The notes under the pieces were generated by a model. It was not told the DNA's origin, ran no database searches, and worked only from the letters and a program-made list of their open reading frames with translations. Source: Streptomyces sp. 11x1 (GTDB taxonomy: Bacteria > Actinomycetota > Actinomycetes > Streptomycetales > Streptomycetaceae). From it: DNA of 64,000 nt. The stretch spans positions 6,535,001 through 6,599,000 of the forward strand of contig NZ_CP122458.1 in NCBI RefSeq assembly GCF_032598905.1, written 5' to 3'. Below are positions 15,474 to 24,860 of this stretch, one piece after another. The position numbers were made by a program, and so were the translations under genes. The first letter of the stretch is position 1, and each line of letters starts with the position of its first letter.

Positions 15474-17000
15474 ATGGCCGCTTCCGAACCGCGTGGCGCT
15501 GGTGTCGCGCAGAGCCCTGCCCCGACGCCTGTCGCCGACGGTGGGGAGAGCGTGCTGAGCCGCTCCTATCGGGGGCTCAGTATCGGGATCGTCTCGGTCG
15601 TGCTGCTGATCGCGTTCGAGGCCATGGCGGTCGGTACGGCGATGCCGGTCGCGGCGCGTGAGCTGGACGGGATCCCGGTGTACGGCTTCGCGTTCTCGGC
15701 GTACTTCACGACCAGCCTGTTCGGGATGGTGCTGGCGGGTCAGTGGGCCGACCGGCGGGGGCCGTTGGGAGCGCTGACGACGGGGATCGGTGCCTTCGCG
15801 GCCGGGCTCGTACTGTCGGGGACGGCCGGCGCGATGTGGCTCTTCATCCTCGGACGGGCCGTGCAGGGCCTCGGCGGCGGGCTGGTGATCGTCGCGCTGT
15901 ACGTCGTGGTCGGGCGCGCGTACCCGGAGCGGCTCCGGCCCTCGATCATGGCGGCGTTCGCGGCCAGTTGGGTCATCCCCTCCGTGGTCGGCCCCCTCGC
16001 GTCTGGCGCGGTGACGGAACAACTGGGCTGGCGGTGGGTGTTCCTGGGGATCCCCGCGCTGGTGGTCCTGCCGCTGGGGCTCGCACTGCCGCAGATACGA
16101 CGGCGCGCTGCCGGGCCGGTCGCTTCGGCTTCCGGGCCGGATGCTTCGGCTTCCGGGCCGGTCGCTCTTCCTTCCGCCCCGGCTTCTGCGTCGGCTTCCG
16201 CTTCCGCCTCCGCCCCCTCCTTCGACCGCCGTCGTATCCGGCTCGCCTTCGGGATCTCGCTCGGGGCCGGGCTGTTGCAGTACGCGGCTCAGGATCTGCG
16301 GTGGTGGTCGCTGGTGCCGGCGGTCGTGGGGGTCGCGCTCCTCGTGCCGGCCGTGTCGGGGCTGCTGCCGAGGGGGACGTACCGGGCGGTGCGGGGGCTG
16401 CCGGCGGTGGTGCTGCTGCGCGGGGTGGCGGCGGGCTCGTTCGTGGCGGCCGAGTCGTTCGTGCCGTTGATGCTGGTGACCCAGCGGGGGCTGTCGCCGA
16501 CGCTCGCCGGATTCTCGCTGGCGGCCGGCGGGGCGACCTGGGCGCTGGGGTCGTGGGTGCAGGCGCGGGCGAGGGTGGAGCCGTACCGGGAGCGGCTGAT
16601 GACGGTGGGGATGGTGCTGGTGGCGGCGGCGATCACCACGCTGCCGGGTGTGCTGGTCGACTCCGTCCCGGTGTGGACCGTGGCCGTCGCCTGGGCGTTC
16701 GGGTGCTTCGGGATGGGGCTCGTGATCGCCTCGACCAGCGTGCTGTTGCTCCAGCTCTCCGCCCCGGAGGAGGCCGGCACCAACTCCGCGTCCCTCCAGA
16801 TCTCCGACGGTCTGTCCAACGCGCTCCTCCTCGCGGCGGGCGGCGCCGCGTTCGCCGCGCTGGGCGGTGGCGCGGTCGGGCACGGGGCCTCCACGACCGC
16901 CGCCGCGTCCCACCCGGCCGCCTTCGTCGTGGTGTTCCTGCCGATGGCGGGGGTGGCGCTGCTGGGGGCTTGGGTGACGACGCGGTTGCGGGCGCGCTAG
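15474..17000 (+). CDS. MFS transporter
   Basis: A 508-residue major facilitator protein with many hydrophobic segments. Motif A-like LAGQWADRRGPLGAL follows the second helix, and LFILGRAVQGLGGGLVIVALYVVVG resembles drug exporters of the 14-helix type, although helix number cannot be fixed by eye. After QIRRR a cytoplasmic linker of Ala/Ser/Pro is partly encoded by near-perfect 21-base repeats (ASASGP...ASASGP). The ATG at 15474 fits the first helix; an upstream in-frame extension lacks family features. It probably exports small molecules; the substrate is unknown. No neighbouring regulator is obvious. Confidence 0.85.
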   Translation: MAASEPRGAGVAQSPAPTPVADGGESVLSRSYRGLSIGIVSVVLLIAFEAMAVGTAMPVAARELDGIPVYGFAFSAYFTTSLFGMVLAGQWADRRGPLGALTTGIGAFAAGLVLSGTAGAMWLFILGRAVQGLGGGLVIVALYVVVGRAYPERLRPSIMAAFAASWVIPSVVGPLASGAVTEQLGWRWVFLGIPALVVLPLGLALPQIRRRAAGPVASASGPDASASGPVALPSAPASASASASASAPSFDRRRIRLAFGISLGAGLLQYAAQDLRWWSLVPAVVGVALLVPAVSGLLPRGTYRAVRGLPAVVLLRGVAAGSFVAAESFVPLMLVTQRGLSPTLAGFSLAAGGATWALGSWVQARARVEPYRERLMTVGMVLVAAAITTLPGVLVDSVPVWTVAVAWAFGCFGMGLVIASTSVLLLQLSAPEEAGTNSASLQISDGLSNALLLAAGGAAFAALGGGAVGHGASTTAAASHPAAFVVVFLPMAGVALLGAWVTTRLRAR

Positions 17001-17008
17001 CTGAATCT

Positions 17009-17047
17009 GGTACCGATGTGACCCCACCCGGTGGTACCGTTTTGGTA
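17009..17047. promoter_or_regulatory. Operator/promoter region of the RHH-Doc pair
   Basis: Two GGTACC hexamers at 17009-17014 and 17033-17038, 24 bases apart, plus a third half-site GGTA at 17044, lie immediately before the antitoxin ATG. RHH antitoxins usually bind such repeated short palindromes to autoregulate. No clear ribosome-binding site precedes the ATG, so the transcript may have a very short or no leader. Confidence 0.5.
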
Positions 17048-17247
17048 TGGCTATGAACCTGCGTCTCCGCGACGACCAGACGGAAGCTCTGAAGCTGCGC
17101 GCCGAGGAGGAGGGCACGAGCATGCACGCCATACTGCTGCGGGCCGTGGACGACTACCTGGCCAGGACGGCTCACGAGGCACTGGTCCGCAAGGCCGCCA
17201 AGGAGCAGACCGTCAAGTGGGCCGAGCTGCTGGAGCGGCTGAAGTGA
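17047..17247 (+). CDS. Ribbon-helix-helix antitoxin
   Basis: A 66-residue protein with a MetJ/Arc-type ribbon-helix-helix fold: the strand MNLRLRDDQTEALKLRAEEE followed by GTSMHAILLRAVDDYLAR. The C-terminal tail (EALVRKAAKEQTVKWAELLERL) would wrap the toxin. Its TGA overlaps the GTG of the Doc-like toxin gene, the typical coupling of antitoxin and toxin. It should neutralise the toxin and, as a dimer, repress its own promoter at the GGTACC sites. ATG 17053 is a second possible start. Confidence 0.88.
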   Translation: MAMNLRLRDDQTEALKLRAEEEGTSMHAILLRAVDDYLARTAHEALVRKAAKEQTVKWAELLERLK

Positions 17248-17624
17248 GCTGTGTCTACCTCTCGGCGGAGGACGTCCTGGCCATCGCCGAACACGCGGTG
17301 GACGACCAGACCGTCGTCGTACGCGACGCCGGCCTGCTGGAGTCCGCCGTGCACCGCCCATCGGCTGCGATGTTCGGACAGGAGGCCTACAGCGACGTGT
17401 TCGACAAGGCGGCCGCGCTGTTGCAGTCGCTGGCGATCAACCACCCCTTCCTCGACGGGAACAAGCGCACGGCCTGGGTGTCCTGCGTCGTGTTCCTCGC
17501 GATGAACGAGGTGCAGTTGCGGCCGGACATCGACGCGGCGGAGCGCCTGGTCATCGCCGTTTCGACCGGCGCTCTCGACGAGGTCAAGGTCATTTCCGAG
17601 GCGCTGCGAGACCTGGCCGAGTAG
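17244..17624 (+). CDS. Doc-family toxin
   Basis: A 126-residue death-on-curing toxin of the Fic superfamily. The motif HPFLDGNKRTAW (residues ~71-82) is the Doc version, HxFx(D/E)GNKR. In phage P1 Doc phosphorylates and inactivates EF-Tu. The start is GTG 17244, four bases inside the antitoxin gene. The catalytic His, Asp, Gly-Asn-Lys-Arg are all intact, so the toxin looks functional. Unlike P1, the partner here is an RHH protein and not Phd. Confidence 0.92.
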   Translation: MSCVYLSAEDVLAIAEHAVDDQTVVVRDAGLLESAVHRPSAAMFGQEAYSDVFDKAAALLQSLAINHPFLDGNKRTAWVSCVVFLAMNEVQLRPDIDAAERLVIAVSTGALDEVKVISEALRDLAE

Positions 17625-17789
17625 CGATGTGACCTCGGTCCCATCCTTGGGCGGCCCGGCGGAATGAGCGCGTTGGCGCGCCCGCCCCGCCGGTAGGGTG
17701 GCCCGGTTGTCATACGTAGCCGAGGTGTCCGCGTCGCTGCGCGAGCCACCCGGGCTGCCCGCCGAGCCGCTCGACCCCCACCGGAGACC

Positions 17790-19586
17790 GTGACTACCAC
17801 CGCCACCTCCTCCTCGAACCACCACCTCTCGCCCGCCTTCCCCGGCCGTGCCCCCTGGGGTACCGCCAGCAAGCTGCGTGCCTGGCAGCAGGGGGCGATG
17901 GAGAAGTACATCCAGGAGCAGCCGCGGGACTTCCTCGCGGTCGCGACCCCGGGCGCCGGTAAGACGACCTTCGCGCTGACGCTCGCGTCCTGGCTGCTGC
18001 ACCACCACGTCGTCCAGCAGGTGACGGTCGTGGCCCCCACCGAGCACCTGAAGAAGCAGTGGGCCGAGGCAGCGGCGCGGATAGGGATCAAGCTCGACCC
18101 CGAGTACAGCGCGGGGCCGCTCAGCAAGGAGTACGACGGGGTCGCGGTCACCTACGCGGGTGTGGGCGTACGGCCCATGCTGCACCGCAACCGCAGCGAG
18201 CAGCGCAAGACCCTGGTGATCCTCGACGAGATCCACCACGCCGGTGACAGCAAGTCCTGGGGCGAGGCCTGCCTGGAGGCGTTCGAGCCGGCCACCCGCC
18301 GGCTCGCGCTCACCGGTACGCCCTTCCGGTCCGACACCAACCCCATCCCCTTCGTCACGTACGAGGAGGGGGCGGACGGCATCCGGCGCTCCTCCGCCGA
18401 CTACACCTACGGCTACGGCAACGCCCTCGCCGACAACGTCGTGCGGCCCGTCATCTTCCTCTCCTACAGCGGCAACATGCGCTGGCGCACCAAGGCGGGC
18501 GACGAGATCGCCGCGCGCCTCGGCGAACCCATGACCAAGGACGCGGTCAGCCAGGCCTGGCGTACGGCGCTCGATCCCCGCGGCGAGTGGATGCCGAGCG
18601 TGCTGCGCGCCGCCGACCAGCGGCTCACCGAGGTCAGGAAGGCCATCCCGGACGCCGGCGCCCTCGTCATCGCCACCGACCAGGACTCCGCCCGCGCCTA
18701 CGCGAAGCTGATCCGGGAGATCACGGGGACGAGCGCGACGGTCGTCCTGTCCGACGATTCCGGTGCCTCGGACCGTATCGACGAGTTCAGCCACAGCACC
18801 GACCGGTGGATGGTCGCCGTGCGCATGGTGTCCGAGGGCGTCGACGTGCCCCGGCTGGCCGTCGGGGTCTACGCCACCACCATCTCCACCCCGCTGTTCT
18901 TCGCCCAGGCCGTGGGCCGGTTCGTACGGTCCCGGCGGCGCGGCGAGACCGCGTCCGTGTTCCTGCCGACCGTGCCCGACCTGCTCACCTTCGCCAACGA
19001 GATGGAGGTCGAGCGGGACCACGCCCTCGACAAGCCGAAGAAGGCGGGCGAGGAGGACCCGTACGCCGAGGAGGACAAGCTCCTCGCGGAGGCGGAGAAG
19101 CAGCAGGACGAGGACACCGGCGAGCAGGACATGCTGCCCTTCGAGGCGCTGGAATCCGACGCCGTGTTCGATCGGGTCATGTACAACGGGGCCGAGTTCG
19201 GTATGCAGGCCCACCCGGGGAGCGAGGAGGAGCAGGACTACCTCGGGATCCCGGGGCTCCTCGAACCCGACCAGGTGCAGCTGCTGCTCCAGAAGCGGCA
19301 GGCGCGGCAGATCGCGCACAGCCGCAAGAAGCCGGACGCCGAGGCCGACCTGGTGGAGCTGCCGGCCGACCGGCGGCCCGTGGTCACCCACAAGGAACTC
19401 CTCGAGCTGCGGAAACAGCTCAACGGCATGGTCGGCGCGTACTCCCACCAGAGCGGCAAGCCGCACGGGGTCATCCACACCGAGGTACGGCGGGTGTGCG
19501 GCGGACCGCCGAGCGCCGAGGCCACGGCGGGGCAGCTGCGCCAGCGGATCGCCAAGGTGCAGGAGTGGGCGACCCGGATGAAGTGA
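17790..19586 (+). CDS. Superfamily 2 DEAD/DEAH-box helicase
   Basis: A 598-residue SF2 helicase. Walker A is TPGAGKTT (residues 53-60), Walker B is DEIH (146-149) and motif III is TGTPFR (175-180). The C-terminal RecA domain has MVSEGVDVPR and the arginine-finger motif AVGRFVRSRR. The C-terminal ~190 residues, charged and Glu/Lys-rich, show no domain I recognise. GTG 17790 follows CCGGAGA. It is similar in style to XPB/SSL2-like repair helicases; this is a conserved Streptomyces gene of unknown target. It follows the TA pair by 165 bases and does not seem to belong to it. Confidence 0.88.
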   Translation: MTTTATSSSNHHLSPAFPGRAPWGTASKLRAWQQGAMEKYIQEQPRDFLAVATPGAGKTTFALTLASWLLHHHVVQQVTVVAPTEHLKKQWAEAAARIGIKLDPEYSAGPLSKEYDGVAVTYAGVGVRPMLHRNRSEQRKTLVILDEIHHAGDSKSWGEACLEAFEPATRRLALTGTPFRSDTNPIPFVTYEEGADGIRRSSADYTYGYGNALADNVVRPVIFLSYSGNMRWRTKAGDEIAARLGEPMTKDAVSQAWRTALDPRGEWMPSVLRAADQRLTEVRKAIPDAGALVIATDQDSARAYAKLIREITGTSATVVLSDDSGASDRIDEFSHSTDRWMVAVRMVSEGVDVPRLAVGVYATTISTPLFFAQAVGRFVRSRRRGETASVFLPTVPDLLTFANEMEVERDHALDKPKKAGEEDPYAEEDKLLAEAEKQQDEDTGEQDMLPFEALESDAVFDRVMYNGAEFGMQAHPGSEEEQDYLGIPGLLEPDQVQLLLQKRQARQIAHSRKKPDAEADLVELPADRRPVVTHKELLELRKQLNGMVGAYSHQSGKPHGVIHTEVRRVCGGPPSAEATAGQLRQRIAKVQEWATRMK

Positions 19587-19730
19587 GGGGTGCGTACCGG
19601 GGCGCGTGCCGAGTGGGCGCCCCGGCTTGCGTGCTCAACGGGCGCTCCAGGGTGGCGTGCGCCTGTCTTGTGGGGTGTGAGGCGTACGTCGTGCGCCCGT
19701 ACATTTCGCGACAAAGCGAAGTAGTCCGTA

Positions 19731-19745
19731 CCGGTCACTGACCGG
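19731..19745. promoter_or_regulatory. 15-bp palindrome upstream of the IclR gene
   Basis: CCGGTCA-C-TGACCGG is a perfect odd palindrome, about 220 bases before the IclR-family start. It is a possible operator. Confidence 0.35.
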
Positions 19746-19850
19746 ATTCTGGACGGAGTCTTCCGCTCAGCGAACCGGCTCGTCTACTGTCCCGCTACGC
19801 ACACGCCCCGTGGCAGCGCCGCCGCGGAGCGCAGCCGTGAAGCGACTCCG

Positions 19851-19865
19851 CCCGGATCATCCGGG
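19851..19865. promoter_or_regulatory. Second 15-bp palindrome upstream of the IclR gene
   Basis: CCCGGAT-C-ATCCGGG is a perfect odd palindrome 101 bases before the IclR start. The rest of the 380-base gap (19587-19966) shows only a small hairpin, TTCGC/GCGAA, at 19705-19720 and no gene. Confidence 0.35.
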
Positions 19866-19966
19866 TTCAGCCGATCGGCGGCCTCTGTAGCGCGTCGCCG
19901 AACGGGACCGGTGACGCATCAGCCGTGACAGGGGTCGCCGCCCTCACCCAAGAAGGAGTGGGCGTC

Positions 19967-20608
19967 GTGACCGCGGAGACCTCTCAGACGCTTGATCGGG
20001 GACTGCGCGTCCTCAAGCTGCTCGCCGACACCGACCACGGGCTGACCGTCACCGAACTGTCCAACAAGCTCGGGGTCAACCGGACCGTCGTCTACCGCCT
20101 GCTCGCCACCCTGGAGCAGCACTCCCTCGTCCGCCGCGACCTGGGCGGACGTGCCCGGGTGGGGCTGGGGGTGCTGAGGCTCGGGCGGCAGGTGCACCCG
20201 TTGGTGCGGGAGGCCGCGCTGCCCGCGCTGCGGTCGCTGGCCGAGGACATAGGGGCGACCGCCCACCTCACGCTCGTCGACGGCACCGAGGCACTGGCCG
20301 TCGCCGTCGTCGAGCCGACGTGGACGGACTACCACGTGGCGTACCGGGCCGGCTTCCGGCACTCGCTGGACCGGGGGGCCGCGGGGCGGGCCATCCTGTC
20401 GGGGCGGCAGCAGCCGGGGGACTGGCCGGGGTACGCGCTCACGCACGGCGAGCTGGAGGCCGGGGCGAGCGGGGCCGCCGCCCCGCTGCTCGGGGTGACG
20501 GGTGTCGAGGGCAGCGTGGGCGTGGTGATGCTGGCCGACGCGGTGCCGGAGCGGGTCGGCCCGCGGGTGATGGACGCGGCCAGGGAAGTGGCCGACGCGC
20601 TTCGGTGA
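19967..20608 (+). CDS. IclR-family transcriptional regulator
   Basis: A 213-residue regulator. The N-terminal winged helix is evident in QTLDRGLRVLKLLAD, LTVTELSNKLGVNRTVVYRLLATLEQH. The effector domain follows from about residue 80 (LPALRSLAEDIGATAHLTLVDG). GTG 19967 is preceded by AGAAGGAG at eight bases; an in-frame GTG at 19925 is less likely. The target is unknown: the downstream hydrolase is on the other strand and has its own MarR regulator. Confidence 0.88.
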   Translation: MTAETSQTLDRGLRVLKLLADTDHGLTVTELSNKLGVNRTVVYRLLATLEQHSLVRRDLGGRARVGLGVLRLGRQVHPLVREAALPALRSLAEDIGATAHLTLVDGTEALAVAVVEPTWTDYHVAYRAGFRHSLDRGAAGRAILSGRQQPGDWPGYALTHGELEAGASGAAAPLLGVTGVEGSVGVVMLADAVPERVGPRVMDAAREVADALR

Positions 20609-20656
20609 CGTGACGCCTTTCCGGTGACGTGACGCCCTTTCGGTGACGTGCACGCC
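20600..20656 (+). repeat. Three ~19-bp tandem repeats at the IclR 3' end
   Basis: GGTGACGTGACGCC occurs twice and a third copy, GGTGACGTGCACGCC, follows, with TTC/TTCC spacers. The first copy contains the end of the IclR gene and its stop codon. The function is unknown. Confidence 0.65.
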
Positions 20657-20668
20657 CTCCGGCAGTCC

Positions 20669-21499
20669 CTAGGGCAGTCGGTTCAGCCAGTCCAGCACGT
20701 GTGCGGTGAAGGTGTCCGGCTGTTCCATGTTCACGTAGTGTCCGGCGCCCTCGACGGCGACGGTGTGGCCCTTCGCGGCGACCGTGGTGACCAGGCGTTC
20801 GGCCATGGCGATGAGGTCGGGGGCGTCCAGGGCGCCGTTGACCGCGAGGGTGGGGACCGTGATCGTGGCGGCGCGGGCCCAGGTGTCCGTGACCGGCACG
20901 TGCCAGTCCCGCTCGCCGACGGTGTGCTTGAGGGCGGTGGCGCGGCTCATCTCCCGTACTCGCCGGACGATGCCGGGGTCCACGTCGTCGACCTCGCGGT
21001 GCGGACCGGCGACCGCCTCGGCGACCACTTCGAGCCAGCCCTCCAGGTCGCCTGACATCAGCGTGCCGTAGTACCGGGCGACGCTGTCCTTGGTCCAGGG
21101 ATCGGTGTACTCGGGCTCGCTGGTGCCGACGCCGCTGACGACGAGGGCGCGTACCAGGTCGGGATGTTCCAGTGCCGTGTCGACCGCCGTGCCGCCGCCC
21201 ATCGACATGCCGACCAGGATCGCCGGGCCCGTGTCCAGGTGGCGCAGCAGCGCGGCGAGGTCGTCGGCGAAGCGGAACGGCTTGCTCGCGTTGGCGGAGG
21301 CGCCGTGCCCTCGCGCGTCCGGGGCGATGACCCGGTGACCGGCCGCCGTCAGCACGGGTACCAGGTCCCGCCACATGGTGTGGTCCGTGAAGCCGCCGTG
21401 CAGCAGTACGAGCGGGGTGCCGGAGCCGGTGTCCAGGTAGGCGAGGGGGCCGTCGTCGGAGGGGAACGTGTGCGGGCGGGCCTGCGAGGCATCAGTCAT
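20669..21499 (-). CDS. Alpha/beta-fold hydrolase
   Basis: A 276-residue alpha/beta hydrolase, probably an esterase or C-C hydrolase. PLVLLHGGFTDH is the oxyanion-hole strand, LVGMSMGGGTA carries the nucleophile Ser, and GAGHYVNMEQPDTF carries the catalytic His. ATG 21499 is chosen because it starts the folded domain and lies at the edge of an operator; an in-frame extension to 21598 would run through the divergent promoter. The neighbouring MarR-family gene is divergently transcribed, with two palindromes between, so the hydrolase is probably induced by a ligand of that regulator. The substrate is unknown. Confidence 0.88.
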   Translation of the reverse strand: MTDASQARPHTFPSDDGPLAYLDTGSGTPLVLLHGGFTDHTMWRDLVPVLTAAGHRVIAPDARGHGASANASKPFRFADDLAALLRHLDTGPAILVGMSMGGGTAVDTALEHPDLVRALVVSGVGTSEPEYTDPWTKDSVARYYGTLMSGDLEGWLEVVAEAVAGPHREVDDVDPGIVRRVREMSRATALKHTVGERDWHVPVTDTWARAATITVPTLAVNGALDAPDLIAMAERLVTTVAAKGHTVAVEGAGHYVNMEQPDTFTAHVLDWLNRLP

Positions 21500-21517
21500 G
21501 ACAACCAAGGTGTCATG
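21497..21517. promoter_or_regulatory. MarR operator candidate O1
   Basis: CATGACA and TGTCATG flank seven bases, a perfect 7-bp inverted repeat that covers the start codon of the hydrolase. Its centre is 31 bases (three helical turns) from the second site at 21538. Confidence 0.65.
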
Positions 21518-21528
21518 TTGGCGAGAAG

Positions 21529-21547
21529 ATGACAACTCAGTTGTCAT
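21529..21547. promoter_or_regulatory. MarR operator candidate O2
   Basis: ATGACAACT-C-AGTTGTCAT is a perfect 19-base palindrome 20 bases before the MarR-family start. It shares the ATGACA half-site with O1. Binding there would block both divergent promoters. Confidence 0.75.
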
Positions 21548-21566
21548 TCTGGGGAGCGGTGGGGGC

Positions 21567-22061
21567 GTGGAAGACAATGAGCCCGTGACAGAGACCAATG
21601 AGCCGCTGCCGCCCGACGCGCTCGCCGGGCGGCTGTCCGAGGTGTTCGCCGTCCTGGGGCCCCTCTACCGGAGGACGACCCGCGCGCTGGAGCTGAAGGA
21701 ACGGAAGGAGGGGTTCCCTGTCGGCGTACGCGCGGTCCTGGAGCTGTTGCGCATGGCCGAGCGGCCGATGACCGTGCCGCAGATGGGGCGCACACTGGCG
21801 CTGAGCAGGCAGTTCGTGCAGCGAATGGTCAACGAGGCGGCCGGGCGGGACCTCGTCGAGGCCATCCCCAACCCCGCCCACCAGCGCTCCTCGCTGATCC
21901 GGCTGACCGACACCGGCCGTACGGCCATCGACGCGCTGGTCGCCCGGGAGAGCGTGCTGCTGAAACAGGCCGGAGGCGATCTGACGGCGGCCGACGTCGA
22001 CTCCTGCGTACGGGTGCTGACGCAGCTCCTCGAACTCTTCGAGGACGTGGACGTCAACTGA
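21567..22061 (+). CDS. MarR-family transcriptional regulator
   Basis: A winged-helix regulator of about 164 residues. PMTVPQMGRTLALSRQFVQRMVNEAAGRDLVE is the recognition helix region and HQRSSLIRLTDTGR the wing. GTG 21567 follows a G-rich site (GGGGAGCGG); GTG 21585 (VTETNEP) is an alternative and would give 158 residues. It is divergent to the alpha/beta hydrolase and probably represses it and itself through the 21497-21547 palindromes. Ligand unknown, likely a lipophilic or phenolic compound as in other MarR proteins. Confidence 0.87.
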   Translation: MEDNEPVTETNEPLPPDALAGRLSEVFAVLGPLYRRTTRALELKERKEGFPVGVRAVLELLRMAERPMTVPQMGRTLALSRQFVQRMVNEAAGRDLVEAIPNPAHQRSSLIRLTDTGRTAIDALVARESVLLKQAGGDLTAADVDSCVRVLTQLLELFEDVDVN

Positions 22062-22167
22062 TGGCTGGGCTCGGCCACTCGCCCGGAACCACGTTGGCCG
22101 CCCGTCGCGGGCCCGAGGGGGACCACCGCCCCCTGGCCGGAAGTACCCCTCGCGTTAGATTGACTCC

Positions 22168-22968
22168 GTGCTCTCTCGTCTCTCCAGTCTTTCGCGTCCT
22201 GTCGCCGTAGCCGTGAGCTCCCTGCCGGTGGTGGGGCTGCTCGTCACGGTGGCGGTCGCGCCGTTGCCGTTCTCCGTGGCGCAGCCGGGGATGACGGCGA
22301 ACGTGCTCGGTGAGAACAAGGGTGAGCCGGTGATCACGATCAGCGGCGCCCAGGCCCGGAAGACCAGCGGCCAGCTGCGGATGACGACGATCGAGGCGAC
22401 GGGACCGGACGCCCGGGTCGGCCTCGGCGACGTGCTCGACGGCTGGTTCCGCAGCGACCAGGCCGTCATGCCCCGCGAAGCGGTCTACCCCAGTGGTGAC
22501 ACCACCGAGGAGATCCAGGAGCACAACGCGGCCGAGATGAAGGAGTCCCAGGACACCGCCACCGAGGCCGCGCTCGCCTACCTCGGCGAGGACTCCGGTG
22601 ACATCGAGGTCACCCTGCGGCTCGCCGATGTCGGCGGCCCCAGCGCGGGCCTGCTCTTCTCCCTCGGCATCATCGACAAGCTCGACGGCGACGGCAGCGG
22701 CGGCGACCTCACGGGCGGCCGGGTCATCGCCGGTACGGGGACCATCGACACCGCCGGCAAGGTGGGCGCGGTCGGCGGGGTCGCCCTCAAGACCCAGGCC
22801 GCCCGGCGTGACGGCGCCACCGTGTTCCTGGTCCCCAAGGCCGAGTGCGCCGACGCGAAAGCCGAACTGCCCAAGGGGCTGCGGCTCATCCCGGTGACGA
22901 CCCTGAAGGGCGCGGTGGGCTCCCTCGTCGCGCTGGAGACGGGCAAGGGGTCCGTACCCAGCTGCTGA
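22168..22968 (+). CDS. Secreted Lon-like serine protease (S16 domain)
   Basis: A 266-residue protein with one N-terminal hydrophobic segment (VAVAVSSLPVVGLLVTVAVA), so it is anchored to the membrane or exported. The C-terminal half is an S16 protease domain: GGPSAGLLFSLG holds the nucleophile Ser159, and GGVALKTQAA holds the general base Lys208. The same Ser-Lys dyad is found in YlbL and Lon. No ATPase domain and no clear PDZ domain are present. Start is GTG 22168. The cleavage target is unknown. Confidence 0.85.
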   Translation: MLSRLSSLSRPVAVAVSSLPVVGLLVTVAVAPLPFSVAQPGMTANVLGENKGEPVITISGAQARKTSGQLRMTTIEATGPDARVGLGDVLDGWFRSDQAVMPREAVYPSGDTTEEIQEHNAAEMKESQDTATEAALAYLGEDSGDIEVTLRLADVGGPSAGLLFSLGIIDKLDGDGSGGDLTGGRVIAGTGTIDTAGKVGAVGGVALKTQAARRDGATVFLVPKAECADAKAELPKGLRLIPVTTLKGAVGSLVALETGKGSVPSC

Positions 22969-23031
22969 CGGCGGCCCTTCAAGCCTTCAGGCCAGTCATG
23001 CCGGTCATGCCAGTGAGGCCGGTCAGGCTGG

Positions 23032-23544
23032 TCAGGCCCTCAGGTCGTCGTCCCCCGAGGTCCGTCCGTCGGTGCGTTCGCGGAGCGCCTCCTGCTCCAC
23101 CAACGGGATGATCCGCAGCGGAACGGGGTTCTCCATCACGATCGCCGTGGCGGCCCGGACGATGCCGTCGATACCGACGACCCGGTCGATCACCCGCTGG
23201 AGATCGGCGTTCGAACGGGCCACCAGCCGGCACAGCATGTCCCCGCTGCCCGTCGTCGTGTGCAGTTCCAGCACCTCCGGCACGGTCGCCAGGTGCGCCC
23301 GTACGTCCGCGCCCTGCCCCTGTCGGATCTGCAGGGTCGCGAACGCCGTGACCGGGTAGCCGAGCGCCGCCGGGTCCACCTCGGGGCCGAAGCCGCGGAT
23401 GACGCCGTTCGACTGGAGCCGGTCGAGCCGGGCCTGCACCGTGCCCCGCGCGACCCCCAGCCGCCGCGACATCTCCAGCACCCCGATCCGGGGCTCGCGC
23501 GCGAGCAGGACGATCAACCGCCCGTCCAGATGATCGATCGCCAC
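23032..23544 (-). CDS. Lrp/AsnC-family transcriptional regulator
   Basis: A 170-residue regulator with an N-terminal helix-turn-helix (LDGRLIVLLAREPRIGVLEMSRRLGVARGTVQARLDRL) and a C-terminal RAM domain (VTAFATLQIRQG, VLELHTTTGSGDMLCRLVA). I take GTG 23544, with GGGAGG just upstream; ATG 23565 and an open frame back to 23637 are less likely. It is divergent to hppD with a 122-base shared promoter. It probably responds to an amino acid and controls tyrosine breakdown; this is inference from position. Confidence 0.87.
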   Translation of the reverse strand: MAIDHLDGRLIVLLAREPRIGVLEMSRRLGVARGTVQARLDRLQSNGVIRGFGPEVDPAALGYPVTAFATLQIRQGQGADVRAHLATVPEVLELHTTTGSGDMLCRLVARSNADLQRVIDRVVGIDGIVRAATAIVMENPVPLRIIPLVEQEALRERTDGRTSGDDDLRA

Positions 23545-23601
23545 CAGACCTCCCGGGGTGGGCATGCTGTGCGGAACGCGCCGCCCGACGCGCCTGCCGC
23601 T

Positions 23602-24830
<1,229 letters not shown>

Positions 24831-24860
24831 GTCGGGCGCTTGATGGCTCGGGGGTGCGGT

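Noticed and set aside
22969..23031. GGTCATGCC/GGTCAGGCC short reiterations between the protease and Lrp genes
   Set aside because: Imperfect low-complexity repeat in a 63-base convergent gap; no supported function.
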